A stretch of DNA of 64,000 bases from an uncultured Oleispira sp. GTDB lineage: Bacteria; Pseudomonadota; Gammaproteobacteria; Pseudomonadales; Oceanobacteraceae. The translations under genes and the position numbers were made by a program. The notes beneath the pieces are model-generated. The model made no database searches, was not told where the DNA came from, and saw nothing but the letters and a program-made list of their open reading frames with translations. Shown here piece by piece: positions 52,358 through 60,591 of this stretch (positions are counted from its first letter, which is position 1; each line of letters starts with the position of its first letter). The stretch spans positions 1 through 64,000 of the forward strand of contig CAJXUD010000016.1 in NCBI GenBank assembly GCA_913061415.1, given 5' to 3'.

Positions 52358-52837
52358 ATGCATTGTCCATTCTGCTGTGAACACGATACAAAAGTTATCG
52401 ATTCTCGCCTTGTCGCTGACGGCCAACAAACTCGCCGTCGCCGCGAATGTCAGGCCTGTGGTGAACGTTTCACCACTTTTGAAACCGCTGAACTGGTCAT
52501 GCCACGTATCGTCAAACAAGACGGTACCCGCGAACCTTTTAATGAAGATAAGCTTACTGCCGGTATTCACCGTGCACTCGAAAAAAGACCTGTTAGCATC
52601 GATAAGGTCGAACAATCTGTAAACCGAATTACCCATAAGTTACGTACACTTGGTGAGCGCGAAATAAAAAGCCTCATTATTGGTGAATTTGTAATGGATG
52701 AATTAAGACAACTCGATAAAGTTGCTTATGTGCGTTTTGCCTCGGTTTATCGCAGTTTCCAAGACGTTGATGAGTTTCGCCAAGAGATTGAGCGCATCTC
52801 AACTCAGGTGATCGAAAAAACTCAAGAAGATAGCTGA
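52358..52837 (+). CDS. nrdR: Ribonucleotide reductase repressor NrdR
   Basis: A 159-residue repressor of ribonucleotide-reductase genes. The zinc ribbon is MHCPFC (C3, C6) and CQACGERF (C31, C34), with the basic [15 protein letters not shown] between. The ATP-cone covers about 49-139 ([17 protein letters not shown], then [16 protein letters not shown]). It senses dATP/ATP. Length is standard. As in many gammaproteobacteria it is followed directly by ribD (one base gap), heading the riboflavin cluster. Confidence 0.97.
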   Translation: MHCPFCCEHDTKVIDSRLVADGQQTRRRRECQACGERFTTFETAELVMPRIVKQDGTREPFNEDKLTAGIHRALEKRPVSIDKVEQSVNRITHKLRTLGEREIKSLIIGEFVMDELRQLDKVAYVRFASVYRSFQDVDEFRQEIERISTQVIEKTQEDS

Positions 52838-52838
52838 T

Positions 52839-53984
52839 ATGGCAAGCGATCAAGAATATATGGCATTGGCCATTCAACTTGCCAAGCAAGGCTTATATAC
52901 CACCAGCCCGAATCCTCGTGTGGGTTGTGTGCTGGTAAAAAACGATGAAATCATCGGCCAAGGTTTTCACTTTAAAGCGGGCGAAGGTCACGCCGAAGTA
53001 AACGCCATTGCTGATGCTAAACAGCGTGGCAATGATACTCAAGGCGCAACGGCTTATGTCACGTTAGAGCCTTGCAGTCACTTTGGTCGTACACCGCCTT
53101 GTGCACAAGGCTTGATCGACGCAAACGTCGCGCGTGTTGTCGGCGCAATGACCGACCCCAATCCACAAGTTGCGGGGAATGGTTTTAACATCTTGCGCAC
53201 GGCGGGTATTGAGGTGGTGGATAACTGCTTAGCGGCTGAATCTGCCAAGCTCAATCCTGGTTTTATTAAGCGTATGAGTATGGCTGGGAAAAACACAGAA
53301 CCTCTGCCCTACGTTCGCTTAAAGATGGCCACCAGTTTAGATGGCCGTACGGCCATGCAAAGTGGTGAAAGCCAGTGGATTACGGGCCCAGAAGCCCGTG
53401 CCGAAGTGCAACGACTTCGCGCTCAAAGCTGTGCCATTATTTGTGGTGCTGATTCGGTTTTGATTGATGATCCGTCGATGAATGTTCGCATTGAAACCGA
53501 CAGTCGTCAGCCATTACGCGTCATTATTGATAGCCAGCATCGCATTAACGCCGATGCCAATATCTTTACCCACCCTGGCAAGGTGGTAATCGTTAGCCCA
53601 GTTGCACCAGAATCAGCCATTACTCGTAATGAGAGTGATGCGTGCTCGGTGAGCTATTTGCAAACAGCGGCGAGTGAGAATAATGACCGACAGCAAGTCG
53701 ATCTTAAGGACTTGCTAGTAACATTGGCGCGCCAAGGCATTAACGAAGTTTTGATCGAAAGCGGCGCGCAATTAGCCGGTGCTTTTATCGCGCAAGATTT
53801 AGTCGATGAATTGGTGTTATTCACCGCACCGACATTATTAGGCAGCGACGCACGACCTGCGTTCACCCTTCCGTTCGAAACCATGGGTCAGCAAATTCGC
53901 TGGTCTTGGCAAGACGTGCGAATGGTGGGAAATGACCTAAAATTAGTATTAAAGAGCCAAGTTAGCTCTAAAGAGAAGCCTTAA
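52839..53984 (+). CDS. ribD: Bifunctional riboflavin biosynthesis deaminase/reductase RibD
   Basis: A 381-residue enzyme for the second and third steps from GTP. The deaminase half (1-150) has the zinc motif GHAEVNAI and LEPCSHFGRTPPCAQGL. The reductase half (about 160-375) has RLKMATSLDGRTA, ITGPEARAEVQRLRA and EVLIESGAQLAGAFI. Its stop and the ribE start share a base (TAATG). The reductase end is complete. Confidence 0.96.
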   Translation: MASDQEYMALAIQLAKQGLYTTSPNPRVGCVLVKNDEIIGQGFHFKAGEGHAEVNAIADAKQRGNDTQGATAYVTLEPCSHFGRTPPCAQGLIDANVARVVGAMTDPNPQVAGNGFNILRTAGIEVVDNCLAAESAKLNPGFIKRMSMAGKNTEPLPYVRLKMATSLDGRTAMQSGESQWITGPEARAEVQRLRAQSCAIICGADSVLIDDPSMNVRIETDSRQPLRVIIDSQHRINADANIFTHPGKVVIVSPVAPESAITRNESDACSVSYLQTAASENNDRQQVDLKDLLVTLARQGINEVLIESGAQLAGAFIAQDLVDELVLFTAPTLLGSDARPAFTLPFETMGQQIRWSWQDVRMVGNDLKLVLKSQVSSKEKP

Positions 53985-54664
53985 TGTTTACAGGAATTAT
54001 TGAAGCAGTAGGCCAAGTCGTTGCGAGCCAAAGCAAGCAAGGTGATATTCGCTTACGCATTAATACCGGCAAGATGGACCTTAGCGATGTAAAGCTAGGG
54101 GATAGTATCGCGACTAACGGCGTATGTTTGACCGTAGTGGAATTACCGGGTGATGGTTTTTGGGCTGATGTCTCGCAAGAGTCGATCACTCATACCAATA
54201 TAATGGATTGGAAAAGTGGTAAGTCGGTAAACCTTGAACAAGCGCTGACGTTAGCGACCCGTTTAGGCGGCCACATGGTGACAGGCCATGTAGATGGTTT
54301 AGGGACTATTTTGAGCCGCAGCGAAGATGCGCGTTCGGTGCGTTTTAAGATAAAAGCTCCGGCTGAGTTATCGAAGTACATTGCTGCAAAAGGTTCAATC
54401 ACGGTTGATGGTGTCAGCCTGACGGTCAATGCGATTGAAGATGCCAGCTCTGGTTCAGATAAGGGCGCGACGATTTTTGATTTAAATATCGTTCCTCATA
54501 CCGTGCAAGAGACAGTGATTAAAGGCTACCAAGTTGGCCACAGCGTTCACTTAGAAGTCGATGTAATCGCGCGTTATTTAGAACGTATGATGCAGCAAAC
54601 AAACGAACAACCAAAGTCTGGTATCAGCCAAGCGTTTCTGGCACAGAATGGTTTTTGGAAATAA
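53984..54664 (+). CDS. ribE: Riboflavin synthase, alpha subunit
   Basis: A 226-residue enzyme that dismutates two lumazines to riboflavin. It has the classic MFTGIIEAVGQV start and two lumazine-binding repeats (1-95 and 96-200), each with a CLTV or SLTVN strand and the GHVDGLG loop at the junction. A tail of about 25 residues (QTNEQPKSGISQAFLAQNGF) is within family range. It is translationally coupled to ribD and followed 55 bases later by ribBA. This gene is called ribC in some species. Confidence 0.95.
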   Translation: MFTGIIEAVGQVVASQSKQGDIRLRINTGKMDLSDVKLGDSIATNGVCLTVVELPGDGFWADVSQESITHTNIMDWKSGKSVNLEQALTLATRLGGHMVTGHVDGLGTILSRSEDARSVRFKIKAPAELSKYIAAKGSITVDGVSLTVNAIEDASSGSDKGATIFDLNIVPHTVQETVIKGYQVGHSVHLEVDVIARYLERMMQQTNEQPKSGISQAFLAQNGFWK

Positions 54665-54719
54665 TACAAACGGCCTGAACAGCGTAGACCGTATTGATGA
54701 AAGATTAGGATGAGTTCAA

Positions 54720-55835
54720 ATGGCTTTAAATAAGATCGAAGAAATTATTGATGATATGCGTCGCGGTAAAATGGTTATCCTTATGGATGACGAAGACCGT
54801 GAAAACGAAGGCGATATCATTGTTGCTGCCGAAAAAGTAACGCCAGAGATCATTAACTTTATGGCGACTGAAGCACGTGGCCTTATTTGTTTAACGCTAA
54901 CGGGCGACCGTTGTGACTTTTTAGGATTACCTGCGATGGTTGCCGGTAACGGTGCTAAATTTGCGACACCTTTTACGGTATCTATTGAAGCGGCTGAAGG
55001 CGTGACGACGGGTATTTCTGCTGCCGATCGCGCTAAGACGATTCGTGTTGCCGTTGATAGTAATTCTAAAGCGGATGACATTGTTCAGCCGGGTCATATT
55101 TTCCCATTACGTGCTCGCCCTGGTGGTGTGTTAAGCCGTGCGGGTCATACTGAAGCAGGTTGTGATTTAGCCCGCCTTGCAGGCTTAACACCTTCTTCTG
55201 CGATTGTTGAAATCATGAATGCCGATGGCACCATGGCACGTCGCCCTGATTTAGAAATTTTTGCGGAAAAGCATGACATTAAAATTGGTACCATCGCGGA
55301 TTTGATTCACTACCGCATGGCGAATGAAAAGACCGTAGATTCCGTTGCTGGCGAAACCATCAATACAGAATTTGGTGAATTTCAGCTGCACAAATTTGTT
55401 GATACGATTCAAGGCGAAACCCACATTGCTTTAACCAAAGGCAATATCAAGGGCGATGTTCCTTGTCTTGTTCGCGTTCAAACCGGTGATTTTTTACGTG
55501 ATATTTTGGGGGCGGTTAAACCTGATGCTCAGTCTTGGTCTAGCCAAGCAGCACTAAAGAAGATTGCCGAAGAAGGCACTGGTGCATTGGTCATTTTATC
55601 CGCAGGCCAGCCTGAAGATATTGCCTCGAGTATCGAACTGTATCTTGGCAATGCTAAGCCGGCTAAAAACCCGAACGTTGATAGTTCAGGAACGTTTTTA
55701 ACAATTGGGACAGGTTCTCAAATTTTGCGTGAAATTGGCGTGAAAAAAATGCGCCTACTGAGTTCACCTGTTAAGTATGCGGGTATCTCAGGCTTCGATT
55801 TAGAAGTAGTGGAATATATTCCTTACGCTGAGTAA
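54720..55835 (+). CDS. ribBA: Dihydroxybutanone-phosphate synthase with degenerate GTP cyclohydrolase II-like domain
   Basis: A 371-residue protein. The N-terminal RibB domain (1-200) is complete: [37 protein letters not shown] and [17 protein letters not shown]. The C-terminal part (about 205-371) aligns with GTP cyclohydrolase II, but where the zinc cysteines should be (SEC-x10-CDC) it has [16 protein letters not shown] without cysteine, and the substrate loop (QEGRGIGL) reads [11 protein letters not shown]. The cyclohydrolase reaction is therefore very likely lost, as in the RibBX type known from pseudomonads, and a true ribA should be elsewhere. TAGGATG precedes the ATG. I see no FMN riboswitch in the 55 bases upstream. 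Confidence 0.9.
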   Translation: MALNKIEEIIDDMRRGKMVILMDDEDRENEGDIIVAAEKVTPEIINFMATEARGLICLTLTGDRCDFLGLPAMVAGNGAKFATPFTVSIEAAEGVTTGISAADRAKTIRVAVDSNSKADDIVQPGHIFPLRARPGGVLSRAGHTEAGCDLARLAGLTPSSAIVEIMNADGTMARRPDLEIFAEKHDIKIGTIADLIHYRMANEKTVDSVAGETINTEFGEFQLHKFVDTIQGETHIALTKGNIKGDVPCLVRVQTGDFLRDILGAVKPDAQSWSSQAALKKIAEEGTGALVILSAGQPEDIASSIELYLGNAKPAKNPNVDSSGTFLTIGTGSQILREIGVKKMRLLSSPVKYAGISGFDLEVVEYIPYAE

Positions 55836-55846
55836 TGAAACAAAAA

Positions 55847-55872
55847 ATTCTCAGCGTTTTAACGCTGAGAAT
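55847..55872. terminator. Perfect hairpin between ribBA and ribH
   Basis: ATTCTCAGCGTT and AACGCTGAGAAT form a 12-base perfect stem around TT. On the plus strand no T-run follows, but on the minus strand it is followed by a run of six T, so it has terminator shape only for minus-strand transcripts. On the plus strand it may tune ribH expression or RNA stability. Confidence 0.5.
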
Positions 55873-55910
55873 GTTCAATAGAAATTAGATTAAACAGAAG
55901 AGAAAAGAAG

Positions 55911-56384
55911 ATGAGTGTAGAAATTATTGAAGGCGACTTAACCCCTAACGATGGTAAGTACGCAATTGTTGTTGGCCGTTGGAATGCGTTTGTTGTTGAA
56001 AGCCTATTAGAAGGCGCGGTTGATTCTTTAACGCGTCACGGCGTTGAACCAGAAAACATTACCGTTGTTCGCTGCCCTGGCGCGATGGAAATTCCATTGG
56101 TTGCACAGAAAGTTGCTCAAAGCGGTAAGTACGACGCGATCATCACTTTAGGTGCTGTTATCCGCGGTGGTACACCACACTTTGAATACGTATCGTCAGA
56201 ATGCACTAAAGGCCTTGGCCAAGTTGCTATGCAGTTCGGCATTCCGGTTTCTTTCGGTGTTTTAACCGTAGATTCAATCGAGCAAGCGATCGAACGTTCT
56301 GGCACTAAAGCTGGAAACAAAGGTGAAGAAGCGGCGATGTCTGCCTTCGAAATGGTTAACCTTCTTAACGCACTAGAGGCATAA
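55911..56384 (+). CDS. ribH: Lumazine synthase
   Basis: A 157-residue enzyme making 6,7-dimethyl-8-ribityllumazine, the substrate of RibE. Motifs are [20 protein letters not shown], the phosphate loop [15 protein letters not shown] and [17 protein letters not shown]. In the phosphate loop the usual active-site His is present (PHFEYV). Length is standard. It lies 75 bases after ribBA, with the hairpin in the gap, and 3 bases before nusB. Confidence 0.95.
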   Translation: MSVEIIEGDLTPNDGKYAIVVGRWNAFVVESLLEGAVDSLTRHGVEPENITVVRCPGAMEIPLVAQKVAQSGKYDAIITLGAVIRGGTPHFEYVSSECTKGLGQVAMQFGIPVSFGVLTVDSIEQAIERSGTKAGNKGEEAAMSAFEMVNLLNALEA

Positions 56385-56387
56385 GTT

Positions 56388-56975
56388 ATGTCTCGTCCTA
56401 CAGGCACTCAAAAAGCCAGCCCAGCGGCTCGTCGCAAAGCACGTAGCTTTGCCCTGCAAGCCATTTACCAATGGCACATGGCGGGCGCAGATTTAGCAAA
56501 AATTGAAGCTGAATTTCGCGCAGATAACGACATGAGCAAAGTGGATCTAGAATACTTCCACGAAATTCTGCATGGAGTGCCACGCGAGTTATCCGCGTTA
56601 GATCAAATCATCAAGCCACTATTGGATCGTGATTCTGAAGAAATGACGCCTGTTGAACTTTCTATTCTTCGTTTAGCGACCTACGAAATGATGCACCGCA
56701 TCGATGTTCCGTATAAAGTTGTTATCAACGAAGCGGTAGAACTTGCAAAATCGTTTGGCGCAACCGACGGTCACAAATACGTGAACGGCGTTGTCGACAA
56801 AATTGCTCAGCAAGTGCGTACGGTTGAAGTTAAACAACCTAATGCGAACAGTAAGCCTAAGAAGATCACTCAAAAAACGACTAAGCCTGTATTTAAAGTG
56901 CCTTCGGCAAAAATCAGAGCGAAAGGCGGTAAGACTAGCGAAAGTAAAAATACACTTTCGATTAAAAAGTCTTAA
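56388..56975 (+). CDS. nusB: Transcription antitermination factor NusB, with a basic tail
   Basis: A 195-residue RNA-binding protein. The NusB core (about 12-145) has [28 protein letters not shown] and [20 protein letters not shown]. After it comes a tail of about 45 residues, mostly Lys/Thr/Pro ([15 protein letters not shown], then [10 protein letters not shown]), not present in E. coli NusB (139 residues). The tail is probably disordered and RNA-binding. It follows ribH by 3 bases. Confidence 0.94.
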   Translation: MSRPTGTQKASPAARRKARSFALQAIYQWHMAGADLAKIEAEFRADNDMSKVDLEYFHEILHGVPRELSALDQIIKPLLDRDSEEMTPVELSILRLATYEMMHRIDVPYKVVINEAVELAKSFGATDGHKYVNGVVDKIAQQVRTVEVKQPNANSKPKKITQKTTKPVFKVPSAKIRAKGGKTSESKNTLSIKKS

Positions 56976-57004
56976 TTTTTTATGTTTAACCTTAGGTAAC
57001 GATT

Positions 57005-57964
57005 GTGCTGACAGAGTTTGAATTAATTAAACACTGTTTTAACTGGCCGCAAAATAATCACAGCATTGTTTGCGCGGTCGGTGATGATGCTTCAATCGTT
57101 GAGGTGCCAAGCGGTTACCAGCTGGTACAGAGTATCGATACACAAGTTGCCGATATTCACTTCCCTGCAACAGCACCTGCCCAACTGATTGCACAGCGCG
57201 CCTTGCGTTGTGCCATTAGTGATTTAGCGGCAATGGGGGCAAAGCCCCAAGCCTTTCATTTGGCTTTAAGTTTACCCAAGAACACCTCTCAGACTTGGCT
57301 AGAATCTTTTAGCGCGGGTTTACGTGCTTGTGCTAATGAGTATTCCATTGATTTGATCGGTGGTGATACAACCTCCAGCCCGACCCTCGTCATTACGATT
57401 CAAGTTCAAGGTTTAGTCCCCAGCGGAAAAGCATTAACGCGAAGCAACGCTAACGTCGGTGATCACCTTTGGTTAAGTGACGAAATTGGTAAATCCGCGG
57501 CGGCACTAGAAAGCATTTTGGCGAATCCTAAAGCCTTCGTAGAAAATAGACCTGATGTTAGCGATTCAGAACTCGCAGCGGCTTATTATTATCCACAGGC
57601 TCAAATAGATTTAGGGCAAAAGCTGATTGGCTTAGCCTCTAGCGCTATGGATATTTCAGACGGACTATTGCAAGACGCATCACATATTGCCAAGGCATCC
57701 GGCGTGTGTTTAAACTTTACCACCGCCGATATTCCGATTAGCCAGTCCGCCATAGCTCTGCATGGTACAGACGCAGCATTAGAGTTTGCTCTATGCGGTG
57801 GTGATGACTATCAGCTATTATTTAGCGCTCCACGAGGCGTACAAGACGCATTAAATGCCTTGGGCTGCCACTGTGTTGGGCAAGTAGAAAAAAGAAGTTC
57901 AGACTGGGTTTTATTAGACGGGCAACCCGTAACCAATAAGATAACAGGCTACCAACACTTTTAA
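57005..57964 (+). CDS. thiL: Thiamine-monophosphate kinase
   Basis: A 319-residue kinase making thiamine diphosphate. It starts with GTG (AGG upstream). Motifs are CAVGDDASIVEV, SIDTQVADIHFP, RCAISDLAAMGAKPQ and LIGGDTTSSP, and later MDISDGLLQDASHIAK and CGGDDYQLLFS. All metal-binding aspartates are in place. The order nusB-thiL is conserved in gammaproteobacteria; pgpA, often next, is replaced here by two small DUF genes. Confidence 0.95.
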   Translation: MLTEFELIKHCFNWPQNNHSIVCAVGDDASIVEVPSGYQLVQSIDTQVADIHFPATAPAQLIAQRALRCAISDLAAMGAKPQAFHLALSLPKNTSQTWLESFSAGLRACANEYSIDLIGGDTTSSPTLVITIQVQGLVPSGKALTRSNANVGDHLWLSDEIGKSAAALESILANPKAFVENRPDVSDSELAAAYYYPQAQIDLGQKLIGLASSAMDISDGLLQDASHIAKASGVCLNFTTADIPISQSAIALHGTDAALEFALCGGDDYQLLFSAPRGVQDALNALGCHCVGQVEKRSSDWVLLDGQPVTNKITGYQHF

Positions 57965-57999
57965 CGTAAACGCTACGTAGAAATAGATAGGAAATACTC

Positions 58000-58323
58000 A
58001 TGTCAAAATTAGAATCAAACATCGAATTAGAAGCGGCTGCCTTCCGTCGCTTATTAGCTCACCTTGATGAACGCAAAGACGCTCAAAACATTGATCTTAT
58101 GAACCTTGCAGGGTTCTGCCGTAACTGTTTATCTAAGTGGTACAAAGCGGCTGGCGAAGAGCGTGGCATTGAGATCGAATACGAAGATGCCCGTGAACTG
58201 GTTTATGGTATGCCGTATTCTGAGTGGAAAGAAAATCACCAGCAAAAAGCAACACCTGAACAACTAGCACGCTTTAACGAAATTGAAGCCGCTAAAAAGA
58301 ATGCTAGCGAAGGAAGTAAATAG
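58000..58323 (+). CDS. DUF1244 family protein
   Basis: A 107-residue helical protein matching the DUF1244 family: AAAFRRLLAHLDERKDAQNI, LAGFCRNCLSKWYKAA and YEDARELVYGMPYSEWK. The two nearby cysteines (C46 and C49, CRNC) may bind a metal. The function is not known. Its stop TAG overlaps the next gene's GTG start. Confidence 0.85.
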   Translation: MSKLESNIELEAAAFRRLLAHLDERKDAQNIDLMNLAGFCRNCLSKWYKAAGEERGIEIEYEDARELVYGMPYSEWKENHQQKATPEQLARFNEIEAAKKNASEGSK

Positions 58324-58568
58324 TGAATCAACTGAACAGTTCAGCGAAGAAACCCGATATTAAGAAAGGACTTTACCGTCATTATAAAGGTGCCGAGTAT
58401 CAAGTCATTGATCTTGCTCGTCATAGTGAAACCGAAGAATGGTTGGTTGTTTACGAAACTCGTTATGCCGATGAAGCACCGTCCACTTGGGTACGTCCTG
58501 CTGATATGTTTGCCGAAACTGTTGAAATTGGTGGTGAAATTATTGCTCGTTTTCAACTTATCGATTAA
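58323..58568 (+). CDS. DUF1653 family protein
   Basis: An 81-residue protein with the DUF1653 fold, KKGLYRHYKGAEYQVIDLAR, a middle EWLVVYETRYADEAPSTWVR and the end GEIIARFQLID. It starts with GTG sharing one base with the DUF1244 stop, so the two are coupled. Its function is not known; the small all-beta fold might bind RNA or protein. No upstream SD independent of the DUF1244 gene is seen. Confidence 0.85.
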   Translation: MNQLNSSAKKPDIKKGLYRHYKGAEYQVIDLARHSETEEWLVVYETRYADEAPSTWVRPADMFAETVEIGGEIIARFQLID

Positions 58569-58612
58569 TGTTATCTAAGACCATTAAACTTAATACTTAT
58601 AAGGGCTGAAAT

Positions 58613-59680
58613 ATGGATATTCATTCTTTAATAAAAACAGCAGGACTAGTGAGTATTTATCTTAGTTCTGCTTTTTCGTTTTACGCGCTTGCAGATGTTA
58701 ACGCTGATACGAATAGCGAAGATCGATTTTGGATTAATCGCGGCCATCAAAACTTAAACAAAGTTGATCATTTTAATGCGGTTTCAGAACAGATATTGGC
58801 AGGTCAAGCAGAACCGATAATAAGCCATATTGCATTCCAGAAGCCCGATAACTTTTATCAGCAAGTGGTGCAGCCACAATCGTTAAAAGGCCTTGAAGCA
58901 AGCTACCGTAACAATACCCTTACTCTTCACAACTCCCCCCATAAACACGCACTCATCATTAAGGGCCTTGCTCCGTTTAAAGAACGTTCGGCGCACTCTA
59001 GGGTCAAAGGTATTTACCTTTTTAATAAAGAACACTACGAACAAGTTTTCACGCCATCGATACACGTTGCAGATCGTTTAGCGGTTGGCATCGATTTAAC
59101 GGCCAAAGAAGATACGTCGACGATTAGAAAAATTGAAGGGTTTGCCGATTATCACTATTCGTTATTTATGCAGGCGACCTTTATATTTAGCAGTGGTTTA
59201 GACGTTAAAACACATTATAAGAGTATTGAATTTAATGCTGAAAATTTCACATTGCCAGACATTAATCTAGCAAAAGAGACATCGATAACATCTTGGGATT
59301 TTAATCATAAAGCTTTAACAAAGACGCAGAGAGAAAAGCAAATCAGCCAGGATATTATTTGGCCAGATGACGCCGACAATACTTGGGATTTTGACGAGCA
59401 TAAATACTTTCAAAAAGGAGATGAAAAAACGGCAGCGGCTTATTTTTACAGCGATGATTTTTTCTTAATTACAGTAGCCGAGGCGCAGCAAAAACCTGGT
59501 ACTAAACAGCTCAATACTATGGGTGCACCCCTCGTCGTCGAAAACACCCCTGTATTGCTTAACCAGTTCCCAACCTTCTCTACGATTGAGCTTAATCATC
59601 TGGGTATTCACTACCGCCTACTCTCGAACATTCACCCCGAAAGTCTTATTTCGATGGTGAAAGGGATTATTAAAGAATAG
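58613..59680 (+). CDS. Hypothetical secreted protein
   Basis: A 355-residue protein with an N-terminal signal (about 8-28, GLVSIYLSSAFSFYALA). The mature part is aromatic and charged without a known domain; segments include LYNNTLTLHNSPHKHALI-like strands, RLAVGIDLTAKEDTSTI, and near the end NQFPTFSTIELNHLGIHYRL followed by LISMVKGIIKE. TWDFDEHKYF and an earlier SWDFNHKAL look like a short internal repeat. Upstream are DUF1653 (45 bases) and a GGGCTG-like ribosome site. An envelope role is likely; more cannot be said. Confidence 0.65.
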   Translation: MDIHSLIKTAGLVSIYLSSAFSFYALADVNADTNSEDRFWINRGHQNLNKVDHFNAVSEQILAGQAEPIISHIAFQKPDNFYQQVVQPQSLKGLEASYRNNTLTLHNSPHKHALIIKGLAPFKERSAHSRVKGIYLFNKEHYEQVFTPSIHVADRLAVGIDLTAKEDTSTIRKIEGFADYHYSLFMQATFIFSSGLDVKTHYKSIEFNAENFTLPDINLAKETSITSWDFNHKALTKTQREKQISQDIIWPDDADNTWDFDEHKYFQKGDEKTAAAYFYSDDFFLITVAEAQQKPGTKQLNTMGAPLVVENTPVLLNQFPTFSTIELNHLGIHYRLLSNIHPESLISMVKGIIKE

Positions 59681-59722
59681 TCAGTCGATGGGAACAGTCG
59701 TCAATAAAAATAAAAACTCCGA

Positions 59723-60382
59723 CTAAACCTTCGCATTCACCTGACAATTAAACGCTAAAACAATACGATCAGTATCGCCAAAGTACGGCATTGCTGCATG
59801 CTTCAAATAGGATGGGAAAATAATAATTTGACCTGCTAATGGCGAAAAATCCATAAAGCCATCTGCACTCAAATAGGCCGTGCCCGCATCTTGATAATGA
59901 TCAGCGCCGTGGCGAGGATCATAAAAGCGATTAACCCCATTACGGCCATCAATGCTACTCTCACCTTCTTGCAGATAGTAAATACCGCACCAAGAACAAT
60001 TCGGGTGTGAGTGCGTATCGTGATAACCACCGTTCTGAGTTATGTGATACCAAGATTCAACCACATCGACTTGAGCTTGTGCGCCTTCTGGCCAATAAGG
60101 TTCATTCACCGCGTGGGCAACCGTACCGATGAGATCTTCGACATGAGCACGAAACTTTTGCAAAGGCTCATACGGCAAGGTTAATAAATTCAGCTCACTT
60201 TCAAACAAAGCATGCTTAGCAAATACCGCTACTTCGCTATCAATTTTGCTTACTTGCTGATCTTTAATTTCGTATAGCGCTTTTTGTAATTCAGCCGCTT
60301 CTGTTTCGTGACCTGGGTAATGGCTAATGAATAGCTTACTGTCCCACATGGCCATATCTTCGATATAAAATTCGTCTTGCAT
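59723..60382 (-). CDS. Putative 2-oxoglutarate/Fe(II) oxygenase
   Basis: A 219-residue protein of the TIGR02466-like group. The iron site is suggested by GGYHDTHSHPNCSWCGIYYL (about 137-156) and, in the C-terminal half, GQIIIFPSYLKHAAMPYF (about 182-199), with R205 in DRIVLAFNCQ as the 2-oxoglutarate arginine. The N-terminal third is helical. Homologues hydroxylate unknown substrates; some phage copies exist. It stands alone and converges with the secreted-protein gene. Confidence 0.75.
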   Translation of the reverse strand: MQDEFYIEDMAMWDSKLFISHYPGHETEAAELQKALYEIKDQQVSKIDSEVAVFAKHALFESELNLLTLPYEPLQKFRAHVEDLIGTVAHAVNEPYWPEGAQAQVDVVESWYHITQNGGYHDTHSHPNCSWCGIYYLQEGESSIDGRNGVNRFYDPRHGADHYQDAGTAYLSADGFMDFSPLAGQIIIFPSYLKHAAMPYFGDTDRIVLAFNCQVNAKV

Positions 60383-60591
60383 ACATCACCCAACCTAAAA
60401 ATCTAATATAGCTATTCTAAAACTATTTTAGCCTGATATATAGCGGGCTGAATCAACAACGATAAAAGGTATATAAGAATTAAGGAGGGCCATAAAAAAA
60501 GGAAAGTAGAAGAGGAACAAAAAGGACATGATGATCACATCATATCCTTTAAGACGGCAAAGCCGCCTATTGAAGTGTACTCAAGAGTTGC

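Noticed and set aside
52258-54719. FMN riboswitch controlling the riboflavin genes
   Set aside because: Gaps before ribD, ribE and ribBA are 1, 0 and 55 bases, too short for the roughly 140-base element, and the conserved RFN segments are not seen before nrdR either.
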